The position numbers were made by a program, and so were the translations under genes. A stretch of DNA of 64,000 bases, taken from Bacteroides mediterraneensis (GTDB lineage: Bacteria; Bacteroidota; Bacteroidia; Bacteroidales; Bacteroidaceae). The stretch spans positions 1,922,001 to 1,986,000 of the forward strand of contig NZ_DAJPEN010000001.1 of assembly GCF_025993685.1 (NCBI RefSeq), written 5' to 3'. The notes beneath the pieces were generated by a model that did not search any database, was not told the origin of the DNA, and saw nothing but the letters and a program-made list of their open reading frames with translations. Shown here piece after piece: positions 24,955 through 32,952 of the stretch; within the stretch, counting starts at the first letter, position 1, and every line of letters begins with the position of its first letter.

Positions 24955-26406
24955 CTACTTATTCCGCTTCAGAAACAACGAATTGGTAATGGTAGACGGA
25001 AGTTCCTCCTGATAGTGCGTCACCATGATCAAGGTCTTGTCCTTCCGGCCACAGAAAGCCTCGATAACATCCTTCACCAACCGGCGGTTACGCATATCCA
25101 AACCGTGCAAAGGCTCGTCCAGAATCAGCAGTTCTGGGTCTTTGACAAACGCACGAGCCAACAGCACCATACGCTGTTCCCCACTGGAGAGCTGGAGGAA
25201 ACTGCGGTCTTTCAAGTCGGCAATACCAAAGATGTCCATCCACCACACGCACGTCTCCACATCCTTTGCCTGTGTCTTACGATACAAACCGATGGAATCG
25301 TGCAAACCGCTGGCCACGATGTCAATGGCCGGAAGGTTCTTCAAATAAGCACGGTGCATTTCCGGACTCACATAACCGATGTGCTTCTTGATTTCCCAAA
25401 TACTCTCACCACTTCCCCGTTTGCGTCCGAACAACGCAATGTCACATGCATAACTCTGCGGATTATCGGCACAAATCAAGCTCAGCAACGTAGACTTTCC
25501 GGCCCCGTTCTCTCCACTGAGCGCCCATTTCTCTCCGCACTTCACCGTCCAGTCGAGGTCTTTCAGAATGACCCGTTCCCCGTATCGGATGCTTACCTTA
25601 TTCAAGTCTACAATATGCTCCGTATGATACAGGTTCTCGGCATACGGCAAATCCAATATCCGCTGCCGCTTCTCATCAGACAACACATGTGCCGGAGCCG
25701 GTTCCCGGTGAGCCAGGTATTCCTGTAACGTGATTTTCGGTCCACAGTGACGGTCTTCCACCGGTATCACGTGCGTAATGAACGTCGGGATATCGTCCGT
25801 CTTCGACAAGACCAGAATCACCTGCAAATCCGTCATCTCCGTCAGCTTGCCCAGCAACGTATGCAACAGTCCGCGTGTCCGGGCATCCAGACCGATGAAA
25901 GGATTGTCCATAATCAACACCCGCGGACCGCTCAGCAACGTCTTGGTCAGCTGGAACTTGCGGAGTTCTCCACTGGAAAGCAGGATAATGTGCTTGCTGA
26001 GCATCTCCTCTATGCCAAACAAGTCATAGAGTGTCTTCCGGAGCTGCTCGTCCTTGCACTCCGGCAGCAAATCGGCCACGATGGGCGTATCGTCCAAGTC
26101 GTGCGAGTTCCATCGCTGCTGGTAATAATAATTCCCGTCGGCATCCCCATACGAATCGCGGAAGGTGATGTATTTGATGTTGTCACAAGCCATTTTGGAT
26201 TCTGAAGGAGAGAAATCATACTTCACCTCGTTCATCAACAACGGATAACGGCCTGTGATGGTATCCACCAACAAGCTCTTTCCCGCCCCATTCGGTCCCA
26301 CAATGGCCACATGCTCTCCCGCAGCAATCTGCAGGTTGATAGGTTCCCTCATCCGATAGAGCGGATGACGTGTCACCCCGTTCTCAATTGTAATTACATT
26401 CTGCAT
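24955..26406 (-). CDS. Twin-ATPase ABC protein (ModF/PhrA-like)
   Basis: The 483-residue protein consists of two ABC ATPase halves with no membrane segments. Walker A sites are GPNGAGKSLLVD (about 35) and GENGAGKSTLLS (about 300). Signatures are LSSGELRKFQLTK and LSSGEQRMVLLARAF, and Walker B sites are VLIMDNPFIGLD (with Asn in place of the usual Glu) and LLILDEPLHGLD. The layout is that of E. coli ModF (once called PhrA), whose role is poorly understood. No permease gene is nearby. The start at 26406 (MQNVITIENGVTRHPLYRMR) is chosen because the 50 upstream codons read as pullulanase shadow. The gene is 41 nt after pulA. Confidence 0.85.
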   Translation of the reverse strand: MQNVITIENGVTRHPLYRMREPINLQIAAGEHVAIVGPNGAGKSLLVDTITGRYPLLMNEVKYDFSPSESKMACDNIKYITFRDSYGDADGNYYYQQRWNSHDLDDTPIVADLLPECKDEQLRKTLYDLFGIEEMLSKHIILLSSGELRKFQLTKTLLSGPRVLIMDNPFIGLDARTRGLLHTLLGKLTEMTDLQVILVLSKTDDIPTFITHVIPVEDRHCGPKITLQEYLAHREPAPAHVLSDEKRQRILDLPYAENLYHTEHIVDLNKVSIRYGERVILKDLDWTVKCGEKWALSGENGAGKSTLLSLICADNPQSYACDIALFGRKRGSGESIWEIKKHIGYVSPEMHRAYLKNLPAIDIVASGLHDSIGLYRKTQAKDVETCVWWMDIFGIADLKDRSFLQLSSGEQRMVLLARAFVKDPELLILDEPLHGLDMRNRRLVKDVIEAFCGRKDKTLIMVTHYQEELPSTITNSLFLKRNK

Positions 26407-26447
26407 TGTCTTTTTTAGTTTTATAATTGTTTCTATGTCGTTGTTTC

Positions 26448-28517
26448 TTACTGATGCACAATCATGGCCGTGCGGGGAGCCACCGTGAGCACATTGCCCG
26501 TCAGCGTACCCAGTCCCAGCACATTGTCCACGCGCCCGTCGCGGCAGGCTATCCAATAACGTCCTTCGGGCACATTAATCTGTACCGGTTCCGTACGTGC
26601 GTTGAGCACCACCACCGTATTCAGCCACGAATCACCCGCAGGACTTCCCTTGATACGGAAAGCCACCACATTGCTGGCTGGTGTCGGCAAGAACTCCAGG
26701 TGCTTGGCAATCAGCGAAGCATCACCCATACGGAACGAAGGATGTGCCTTGCGCATGGCAATCAGTCCGCGCACGTAATCAAAGAAATCATGATGTGAAG
26801 TCTTTCTCCGCCAGTCAATGGCATTGACGGCATCCGGACTCTTGTAAGAATTGGCTACGCCCTGCTTGTCGCGCAGAATCTCATCCCCCGCATACCAGAA
26901 CGGAATGCCCTGCGACGTGAATACTGCCGTAGCCGCCAGCTTGGCCAATGCATTCATCTCCTGCTCCGAAAGTCCCGGCAAGGTCGTCTTCAGCCGGTCG
27001 GCCAGACAGAGATCATCGTGACAGCTCACGTAACTGATGAGCTGGTCGGGCTGCGCAGCCCAGAAATGAAGTTCCTTCTCCGCCTTCACCGTAGCCAATG
27101 AATCTTCCATCAGACTGTCAGTCGGGACCGGAGGCTGCACAGACGCAGTCGCATGCTTCTCCACCAGTTGCGGATGAGCAATTCCCCCTGCCAGTCCGAA
27201 TTTCACGCCCGCCGCATGCCCCATACGACCGATAACGAACGCCCCTTTGGCATTATCGTCCCACGGACCACGCAACGCATCGCGCATCTCGTCACAGAAC
27301 ATGCCGATGTGCGGAAGCCGCTGCGCATTCTTCTTCATGGCCAGCAGACTGTCCGGCAGCTGCGGACGACCGGCCGCCCAACCTTCTCCATAAATATAAA
27401 TTGTAGGATCAATCCGGTCGAGCGCCTGGCGGATTTCGTTCATTGTTTTGATATCATGAATCCCCATCAGGTCGAAGCGGAAACCGTCGATATGATATTC
27501 CTTAGCCCAATAGCAGACCGACTCAATCATGAAACGCCTCATCATCGGACGCTCGCTGGCCGTCTCATTGCCGCAACCCGAAGCATTGGCCCATTTTCCA
27601 TTGGCATCCGTGCGGTAGAAATACCCGGGCACCGTACGTTCAAAATTACTTCCCTTCGTAATCGCAGTATGGTTGTACACCACGTCCATCACCACCCGGA
27701 TACCCGCCCGATGAAGGGCCATCACCATCTGCTTGAATTCCCGGATACGTACGTCCGGTTTGTAAGGGTCGGTGGCATACGAACCTTCCGGCACGTTATA
27801 GTTTTTCGGGTCATAACCCCAGTTGTACTGCGGCTTGTCGAGCTTCGTCTCGTCCACCGACGAGAAGTCGAACGACGGCAACAGCTGTACGTGAGTCACC
27901 CCCAGTTCCTTCAGATGGTCGAGTCCCGTTTTCTCCCCCAGATAAGTCTTTGTACCCTCTTCCGTGAGTGCCAGGAACTTCCCCCGGTTATGAATACCCG
28001 CCACCGTATCGATGGAGAAATCCCGATGGTGCAATTCATAAATGATGATATCCGAAAAACGCTTCAACGGCGGACGCTTGTCTTCGTTCCACCCCTTCGG
28101 GTTCGTCGCACCCCAGTCGATGATGGCTGCCCGGTCGCCGTTCACCCCCACCGCCTTGGCCAGCAGTCCGGGAGTATCTCCCTGCCATACGTCGTCAATC
28201 TTCACATTGAACGTATAGAACTTCCCTTTCAGGTCTTCGTCCACCCGGGCCTGCCACATCCCGTCGGATGCCGGCTCCATCTTCACCATCCGGTAGGCCG
28301 AGCCTCCCTGCCCTTTCTCATAGAGCAACACCCGCACCTCCTGTGCCGTAGGGGCCCAAAGCGAAAACTTCGTGACGGAAGGGGCATACACCATTTCCTC
28401 CCATTCACCGTTGTACACCGGATATTTGTCAAACGTCGTCTGTGCATCCTGGTGCGAGGATGTACATCCCGCTGCCACTGTCATCATTGACATTACGACA
28501 AGATGCTTCAGTTTCAT
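26448..28517 (-). CDS. pulA: Type I pullulanase, GH13 lipoprotein
   Basis: The 689-residue protein has a lipoprotein signal with the Cys in VAAGCTSS (residue 18). It has an N-terminal CBM48-like beta domain (about 45-130, TKFSLWAPTAQEVRVLLYE) and a GH13 barrel. The type I pullulanase signature YNWGYDPKNYNVPEGSY is present. The nucleophile Asp is in DGFRFDLMG, the acid/base Glu in YGEGWAAG, and the third Asp in YVSCHDDLCL. It cleaves alpha-1,6 bonds in pullulan, limit dextrins or glycogen-like glucans, likely at the cell surface or periplasm. It sits in a leftward operon behind ruvC (12-nt gap) rather than in a starch-utilisation locus, and no susC/susD partner is adjacent. Confidence 0.93.
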   Translation of the reverse strand: MKLKHLVVMSMMTVAAGCTSSHQDAQTTFDKYPVYNGEWEEMVYAPSVTKFSLWAPTAQEVRVLLYEKGQGGSAYRMVKMEPASDGMWQARVDEDLKGKFYTFNVKIDDVWQGDTPGLLAKAVGVNGDRAAIIDWGATNPKGWNEDKRPPLKRFSDIIIYELHHRDFSIDTVAGIHNRGKFLALTEEGTKTYLGEKTGLDHLKELGVTHVQLLPSFDFSSVDETKLDKPQYNWGYDPKNYNVPEGSYATDPYKPDVRIREFKQMVMALHRAGIRVVMDVVYNHTAITKGSNFERTVPGYFYRTDANGKWANASGCGNETASERPMMRRFMIESVCYWAKEYHIDGFRFDLMGIHDIKTMNEIRQALDRIDPTIYIYGEGWAAGRPQLPDSLLAMKKNAQRLPHIGMFCDEMRDALRGPWDDNAKGAFVIGRMGHAAGVKFGLAGGIAHPQLVEKHATASVQPPVPTDSLMEDSLATVKAEKELHFWAAQPDQLISYVSCHDDLCLADRLKTTLPGLSEQEMNALAKLAATAVFTSQGIPFWYAGDEILRDKQGVANSYKSPDAVNAIDWRRKTSHHDFFDYVRGLIAMRKAHPSFRMGDASLIAKHLEFLPTPASNVVAFRIKGSPAGDSWLNTVVVLNARTEPVQINVPEGRYWIACRDGRVDNVLGLGTLTGNVLTVAPRTAMIVHQ

Positions 28518-28529
28518 ACTTCTTTTCTC

Positions 28530-29099
28530 CTATTTTTTTATGCGTTCCGGATTCTTGGCAATAAAATCCTTCCAACTGGAATACGTTTTCGGCATTTCCG
28601 GACGTCCCATCTGCAAATAATGACAATAGGCCGCTCCCAACGCATCGGTGGCATCCATAAAAGGTCCCATCTCCGAATCGGGAATGTGCAACATCCGTTT
28701 CAACATGTCGGCCACCTGCTCCTTGCTGGCCTGCCCGTTGCCGGTGATGGCCATCTTGATTTTCAGCGGCGCATACTCCGCCACCGGAATGTCGCGCATC
28801 AAAGCCGCCACGATGGCCACCCCCTGCGCCCGTCCCAGTTTCAGCATGGACTGTACGTTCTTTCCGAAAAACGGCGCCTCGATGGCCAGTTCATCAGGCA
28901 GGTACGAGGAAATGATGCCCTGCACCCGCTCGTAGATGTGCTTCAGTTTCAGGTAAGGGTCACCGCATTTGCGCAAGTCGATAACCCCCAAGGTCATCAC
29001 CTGCGGTTTCACCCCCGTCACCTTCAGCACCCCATAGCCCATGATGTTCGTACCTGGGTCGATGCCGAGAATAATCTTTTCCTTGACCGGCTGAATCAC
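28530..29099 (-). CDS. ruvC: Holliday junction resolvase RuvC
   Basis: The 189-residue endonuclease resolves Holliday junctions after RuvAB branch migration. Acidic catalytic residues lie in ILGIDPGTNIMGYGV (about residue 12), DELAIEAPFFGKNVQSMLKLGRAQ (about 70) and the C-terminal DATDALGAAYCH. The start codon overlaps the DUF4286 stop (ATGA), so translation is coupled. No ruvA or ruvB is in this window, as is usual in Bacteroidales where the three are apart. Confidence 0.96.
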   Translation of the reverse strand: MIQPVKEKIILGIDPGTNIMGYGVLKVTGVKPQVMTLGVIDLRKCGDPYLKLKHIYERVQGIISSYLPDELAIEAPFFGKNVQSMLKLGRAQGVAIVAALMRDIPVAEYAPLKIKMAITGNGQASKEQVADMLKRMLHIPDSEMGPFMDATDALGAAYCHYLQMGRPEMPKTYSSWKDFIAKNPERIKK

Positions 29100-29401
29100 T
29101 TTATCACCTCCATCAATGTAGGGAATCCGATGACCTTATCCTTGAACACCTTCATCATCTCGGCATTCAGTGCCGCTCCCTGTTTCACATGCCAGTGGTG
29201 CAGCATAGCACTGTCTTCCACCTCCCACTGCAGCGAGAAACATTCACTGTCCTGCTCCTTATGGCTCAGGATGCGCAGGATACGGGGATTCTTCAGCTCA
29301 CCCGACTTCTCCACTTCCGGAATATAACATTCATTCAACCAGATGATAAAATTACGGGCATCGCCCATCTCCACATGAAATGTAGTATTGTAAATCAGCA
29401 T
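29096..29401 (-). CDS. DUF4286 family protein
   Basis: The 101-residue protein matches DUF4286: MLIYNTTFHVEMGDARNFII at the start, WLNECYIPEV, then FSLQWEVEDSAMLHHWH and a closing FPTLMEVI. The fold is likely a ferredoxin-like dimer of the dimeric alpha/beta barrel kind; function is unknown. It opens the leftward operon DUF4286-ruvC-pulA-ABC. The linkage of DUF4286 and ruvC by a 4-nt overlap suggests a stable pairing. Confidence 0.85.
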   Translation of the reverse strand: MLIYNTTFHVEMGDARNFIIWLNECYIPEVEKSGELKNPRILRILSHKEQDSECFSLQWEVEDSAMLHHWHVKQGAALNAEMMKVFKDKVIGFPTLMEVIK

Positions 29402-29427
29402 ATCTCTTTCTGTTTTAGATAATTGAC

Positions 29428-29435
29428 AAAGTTAT
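29428..29435 (-). promoter_or_regulatory. Promoter -7 element of the DUF4286-ruvC-pulA operon
   Basis: On the minus strand TAACTTTG matches TAnnTTTG, 26 nt before the DUF4286 start. No well-placed TTTG box was found. Confidence 0.4.
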
Positions 29436-29461
29436 AAAATCTCACTGAAAAAGCCTCCAAT

Positions 29462-30766
29462 TCAGGAATATCTGCGAGGATAACGGAACAGGATGCTCAG
29501 CAAAGCCACCGCCCCCAGGGCCATCGGATAATACAGATACCCGATGATATTGATAGGCGACAAGCCGGAAAGCTCCGCGGCAATCAACAGCTGCGCCCCG
29601 TAAGGAATGATGCCCTGTATCACACACGAGAACGTATCCAGAATACTGGCACTCTTCCGTTTGTCCACCCGGAACTGCTCAGCAATATCGTTGGCCAAGG
29701 GACCTACGGTAATGATAGCAATCGTATTGTTGGCTGTACATACATTGGCCAGACTCACCAGGGCCGCAATGCTCAGTTCCGCCCCCCGCTTGCCCTTCAC
29801 ATGCTTGGTAAGCCGGTGCAGCACATAATCCACTCCTCCGTTGAAACGAATCAGTTCCAGCATGCCTCCCGCCATCAGGGTCACGATAATCAGTTCGCCC
29901 ATGCCTGTCATGCCTTTTCCCATGGCCCCGAACCAGCCGAACACATCGAAGGCACCGTAAACCATCCCCACAATGCCCGTGGCCACCAGCCCCAACAGCA
30001 AGACCAGCAACACATTCATGCCGACCACTGCCGTACCGAGCACAATCAGGTAAGGAATCACCTTTACCCACTCCACATGAGGAATATCCTGTACCACCTC
30101 AATATGGCTACCGTAAATGATATAGTAGATAAAGACAAGCAAGGCTGCCGGAAAAGCAATCAGCGAATTCACCCGGAACTTGTCGCGCATCACACACCCC
30201 TGCGTACGGGTCGCTGCAATCGTGGTATCGGATATAAAGGAAAGGTTGTCGCCAAAGAAGGCACCACCCACCACCACGGCCGTCATGAACACCACGCTGA
30301 CATCCGTCTTGGCCGCAATACCTGCCGCCACCGGCACCAGTGCCACGATGGTTCCCACCGACGTACCGATAGAGAGGGAAATAAAACACGCGGCCAGAAA
30401 AATGCCCGCCAACAGCAAGTTGTCCGGAAGCAGGCGCAAGGTCAGATTCACCGTGGCGTCAATCGCTCCCATGGCCTGGGCCGACTGGGCAAAAGCTCCC
30501 GCCAGAATGAAAATCCAAATCATCAGCATGATGTTCTTGTTGGCTGCCCCCGTGGAATACTGAATCAGCCGGTCGTTCAAGCTCAATCCCTTCGTGGTGG
30601 CCACGGCATAAATGGACGATACCATGAAAGCCACGGTGATAGGAATCTTGTAGAAATCGTTGATAATCAGGGAGGTCACCAGATACAGGCATAAAAACAC
30701 CACCAGCGGACTCAAGGCCCACGCATTGGGTTTGTTCACAATGGGAGTCAGTTTCTGAAAATTCAT
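29462..30766 (-). CDS. NhaC-family Na+/H+ antiporter
   Basis: The 434-residue integral membrane protein has about 11 hydrophobic helices. The family core GGAFFGDNLSFISDTTIAAT (about 170-190) is present, as is the repeated Ala-rich motif LVSLANVCTANNTIAIITVGPLA. NhaC carriers exchange sodium for protons, though some relatives move amino acids or malate/lactate. The start at 30766 (MNFQKLTPIVNKPNAWAL) is used because the 17 upstream codons precede a TAnnTTTG element. It fits a sodium economy together with the NQR pump and AGCS symporter in this window, which is inference. Confidence 0.88.
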   Translation of the reverse strand: MNFQKLTPIVNKPNAWALSPLVVFLCLYLVTSLIINDFYKIPITVAFMVSSIYAVATTKGLSLNDRLIQYSTGAANKNIMLMIWIFILAGAFAQSAQAMGAIDATVNLTLRLLPDNLLLAGIFLAACFISLSIGTSVGTIVALVPVAAGIAAKTDVSVVFMTAVVVGGAFFGDNLSFISDTTIAATRTQGCVMRDKFRVNSLIAFPAALLVFIYYIIYGSHIEVVQDIPHVEWVKVIPYLIVLGTAVVGMNVLLVLLLGLVATGIVGMVYGAFDVFGWFGAMGKGMTGMGELIIVTLMAGGMLELIRFNGGVDYVLHRLTKHVKGKRGAELSIAALVSLANVCTANNTIAIITVGPLANDIAEQFRVDKRKSASILDTFSCVIQGIIPYGAQLLIAAELSGLSPINIIGYLYYPMALGAVALLSILFRYPRRYS

Positions 30767-30797
30767 TCTTCTTTCGCTACTAATTTTTAATTGACGA

Positions 30798-30805
30798 CAA
30801 AGGTA
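30798..30805 (-). promoter_or_regulatory. Promoter -7 element of the NhaC gene
   Basis: On the minus strand TACCTTTG matches TAnnTTTG about 32 nt ahead of the ATG at 30766. The -33 region is not conserved. Confidence 0.4.
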
Positions 30806-30949
30806 CGCATTTTTCATTACTTTCCCGCCGGCAGAATCACCATTCTGAAAACATTTCCGCCAAACACTCTCTCATCCGCTTTGTTTTCAATCCATTCGCT
30901 GTGCTAAAAGACGAAAAAACAGAAGAAAAAGGAAATTTACAACTCCTGT

Positions 30950-30980
30950 TTTGGGCATATAAGAATATTACCTATATTTG
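30950..30980 (+). promoter_or_regulatory. Consensus promoter of the small exported protein gene
   Basis: TTTG at 30950-30953, exactly 19 nt, then TATATTTG at 30973-30980 is a full match to the Bacteroides consensus. The predicted start near 30987 is about 16 nt before the ATG at 31003, supporting that gene and its start. Confidence 0.7.
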
Positions 30981-31002
30981 CGTAGTCATCAGGAGAAGAG
31001 GT

Positions 31003-31422
31003 ATGAAACGGACAATGTTTAAAATAATGCTGTTGCTTGCTGTCATCTTTATGAAAATAGAGACGACAACGGCCGACTCATTCCGTCATACCAGCCATCA
31101 TGTAACTTCTTCAACCACAATGTCAGTTTCCACAGATACTGACGAAACGTTCCATTTCATTCATGCCGCTTTAGACAAGACCCATGATTTGTTCAGCACC
31201 CTCACCCACCACCATTCGCTTGGTAAGGAACTGGAAAAGCGTATCCAACGCCTCAATGAACAAAACATCCACTTCTCTCTTCGTCTATTGCTATACTATC
31301 ATTCCCTGCGAGAAGGAGGATTGTTGAAGGACAAGGAATGTCTTTTTCCTTCCAATCTTATCCATTGTGTGATTCCCTCATGCGAATACTACATATTTGC
31401 CATGAGAAGGATTCTCATTTAG
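31003..31422 (+). CDS. Hypothetical exported small protein (139 aa)
   Basis: I do not recognise this gene. From ATG 31003 the product begins MKRTMFKIMLLLAVIFMKIE, a basic then hydrophobic signal-like stretch with likely cleavage near TTTADS. The mature part is rich in His, Thr and Ser at first (RHTSHHVTSSTTMSVSTDTD). It then has an amphipathic region with THHHSLGKELEKRIQRLNEQ and ends IFAMRRILI. A perfect promoter 16 nt upstream argues that it is expressed and sets the start, although the reading frame is open further upstream. The clustered His residues might bind metal; that is speculation. Confidence 0.6.
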   Translation: MKRTMFKIMLLLAVIFMKIETTTADSFRHTSHHVTSSTTMSVSTDTDETFHFIHAALDKTHDLFSTLTHHHSLGKELEKRIQRLNEQNIHFSLRLLLYYHSLREGGLLKDKECLFPSNLIHCVIPSCEYYIFAMRRILI

Positions 31423-31574
31423 CCGTTTTATAAGGTTTATTATTTTTCATTCCGGTGCAGCACGTATCGGAACGAAATGCTTCTTGCTTCACCTCATGAA
31501 TGCAAGACAAGAACGTATTGTCCCATTTTCTTAAACAAAACTTTATAAAATTATCCATCACAAAAAACGAACTT

Positions 31575-32096
31575 ATGGAAATATTCAACTTATCCAAATC
31601 CTATCCGACTCAGGATATCCGGAAACAAACTCATCTGTCCCTTATCGTTCTCTCCGTAGGCATGCTGGCCGTCGGACTCAGCCTGTTCTTCTTGCCCAAA
31701 AGCCAATCTGAGTCTAATATGAACGCATTGAGAATCATTCTCGGCATCCTGCTGACTGGTGCTTCACTCTACTTTCTAGGCTTCCGCACCCGCTATCTGG
31801 CATACGCGGAAACAGGCAGCCGTATCTACAAACGGCATTTCAACTGTCCCAAGGAGCAGCTCTCCCGCTTACGGGAACACCTGGCCGACTATTGTTCGCT
31901 GCCTGAAACCGCGCTGGAGAAGAACCGCCTGTACCTGGTTCTCGTACATTCAAAAGACCAACAATACGCTGCGTTCCAGGTATTGTCGTATGCCTCTTTC
32001 TTGTATGAACCCGTCACGGAACTGTGTTGCCTGAAAGGAAAAGACGCTTCCACATTCCTACAAAAACTGCATGCCGCCCATGGACTTTTTGATTGA
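31575..32096 (+). CDS. Hypothetical membrane protein with two helices
   Basis: The 173-residue protein starts at ATG 31575 (MEIFNLSKSYPTQDIRKQTH). Two membrane helices are visible at about 24-40 (LSLIVLSVGMLAVGLSLFF) and 52-68 (ALRIILGILLTGASLYFLG). They are followed by a soluble C-terminal domain of about 100 residues, probably cytoplasmic, with TRYLAYAETGSRIYKRHFNC and VLVHSKDQQYAAFQVLSYAS. I do not recognise the family. Its end overlaps the start of the DedA gene, so the two are likely translated together and may both act in the membrane. Confidence 0.75.
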   Translation: MEIFNLSKSYPTQDIRKQTHLSLIVLSVGMLAVGLSLFFLPKSQSESNMNALRIILGILLTGASLYFLGFRTRYLAYAETGSRIYKRHFNCPKEQLSRLREHLADYCSLPETALEKNRLYLVLVHSKDQQYAAFQVLSYASFLYEPVTELCCLKGKDASTFLQKLHAAHGLFD

Positions 32097-32718
32097 CTTC
32101 CTCCTGCATGTCGACCAGCACCTGATGGAGTTCATGCAAGCCTACCATCTGTGGACGTATGCCCTCTTGTTTCTAATTATTTTTTGTGAGACCGGACTTG
32201 TAGTCCTGCCATTCCTCCCCGGAGACTCCCTACTTTTTGTCTCCGGGGCCATGGCCTCCCTGCCAGGTACTCCCCTGCACATCAGCCTGCTGCTTCTAGT
32301 ACTGTTCGTGGCAGCCGTACTAGGCGACTCGTGCAACTACCTGCTGGGGCAACGTTTCGGGGAAAAGCTATTCAACCGGCCCGATTCCAGATTGTTCCGC
32401 CAAAGCCACCTGGAAAAGACCCATGCCTTTTTCCAGCAACATGGCAAAAAGGCCGTCCTCATCGCCCGCTTCGTGCCTGTGGTCCGCACATTCACCCCCT
32501 TCGTAGCCGGAATGGGGAGGATGCACTACCCCTGCTTCATGGGCTACAATGTGGCAGGAGCAGCCGTCTGGGTTCTTCTGTGCTGTCTTTCCGGCTATTT
32601 TTTCGGAAACCTTCCTTTTGTACAGAAGCACCTCAACCTGCTGTTATACGGTATCGTGCTGATTTCGCTCAGTCCGGCTCTTATCGAGTTCTTACGCATA
32701 AAATTTAAACGCACTTAA
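32080..32718 (+). CDS. DedA/VTT-family membrane protein
   Basis: The 212-residue protein has the DedA pattern: LWTYALLFLIIFCETGLVVLPFLPGDSLLFVSGAMA (two stretches), then FQQHGKKAVLIARFVPVVRTFTPFVAGMGRMHYPCF and a GAAVWVLLCCLSGYFFGNLPF end. The conserved acidic (FCETG) and Arg (ARFVPVVR) residues are present. DedA proteins are linked to lipid flipping, undecaprenyl phosphate recycling and membrane potential. An in-frame ATG 9 nt upstream (32071) is an alternative start. The gene overlaps the preceding two-helix protein by 17 nt. Confidence 0.9.
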   Translation: MDFLIDFLLHVDQHLMEFMQAYHLWTYALLFLIIFCETGLVVLPFLPGDSLLFVSGAMASLPGTPLHISLLLLVLFVAAVLGDSCNYLLGQRFGEKLFNRPDSRLFRQSHLEKTHAFFQQHGKKAVLIARFVPVVRTFTPFVAGMGRMHYPCFMGYNVAGAAVWVLLCCLSGYFFGNLPFVQKHLNLLLYGIVLISLSPALIEFLRIKFKRT

Positions 32719-32912
32719 AACATCTGCTGTACGCTTCGCAGGGGAATCATTCGCGAACGAATGAGAATGAAGGTTTTGGCCATTCCCCTGCAAGCGGACT
32801 GCTGGCAGCCAAGAGGGATACAAACAGTATGATAAAGAAAAGAAAAATGTCCTAAAAGTCGGAATTTCGTAAAAAAAGGAAGCCACATAGGTAAAGTTCT
32901 ATCAACTTTTAT

Positions 32913-32920
32913 TACTTTTG
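32913..32920 (+). promoter_or_regulatory. Promoter -7 element of the acyl-CoA ligase gene
   Basis: TACTTTTG matches TAnnTTTG. Transcription would begin near 32927, which favours the ATG at 32953 over the GTG at 32929. The -33 region is unclear. Confidence 0.45.
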
Positions 32921-32952
32921 CGCACATTGTGTCAAACATTGTGCAATTTGAA

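Noticed and set aside
26407..26556. N-terminal 50-codon extension of the twin ABC ATPase
   Set aside because: The extension overlaps the end of pulA and has shadow composition; the ATG at 26406 begins the conserved domain.
27153..28490. 445-codon plus-strand frame opposite pulA
   Set aside because: His/Arg-rich antisense translation of a GH13 enzyme with all catalytic residues present.
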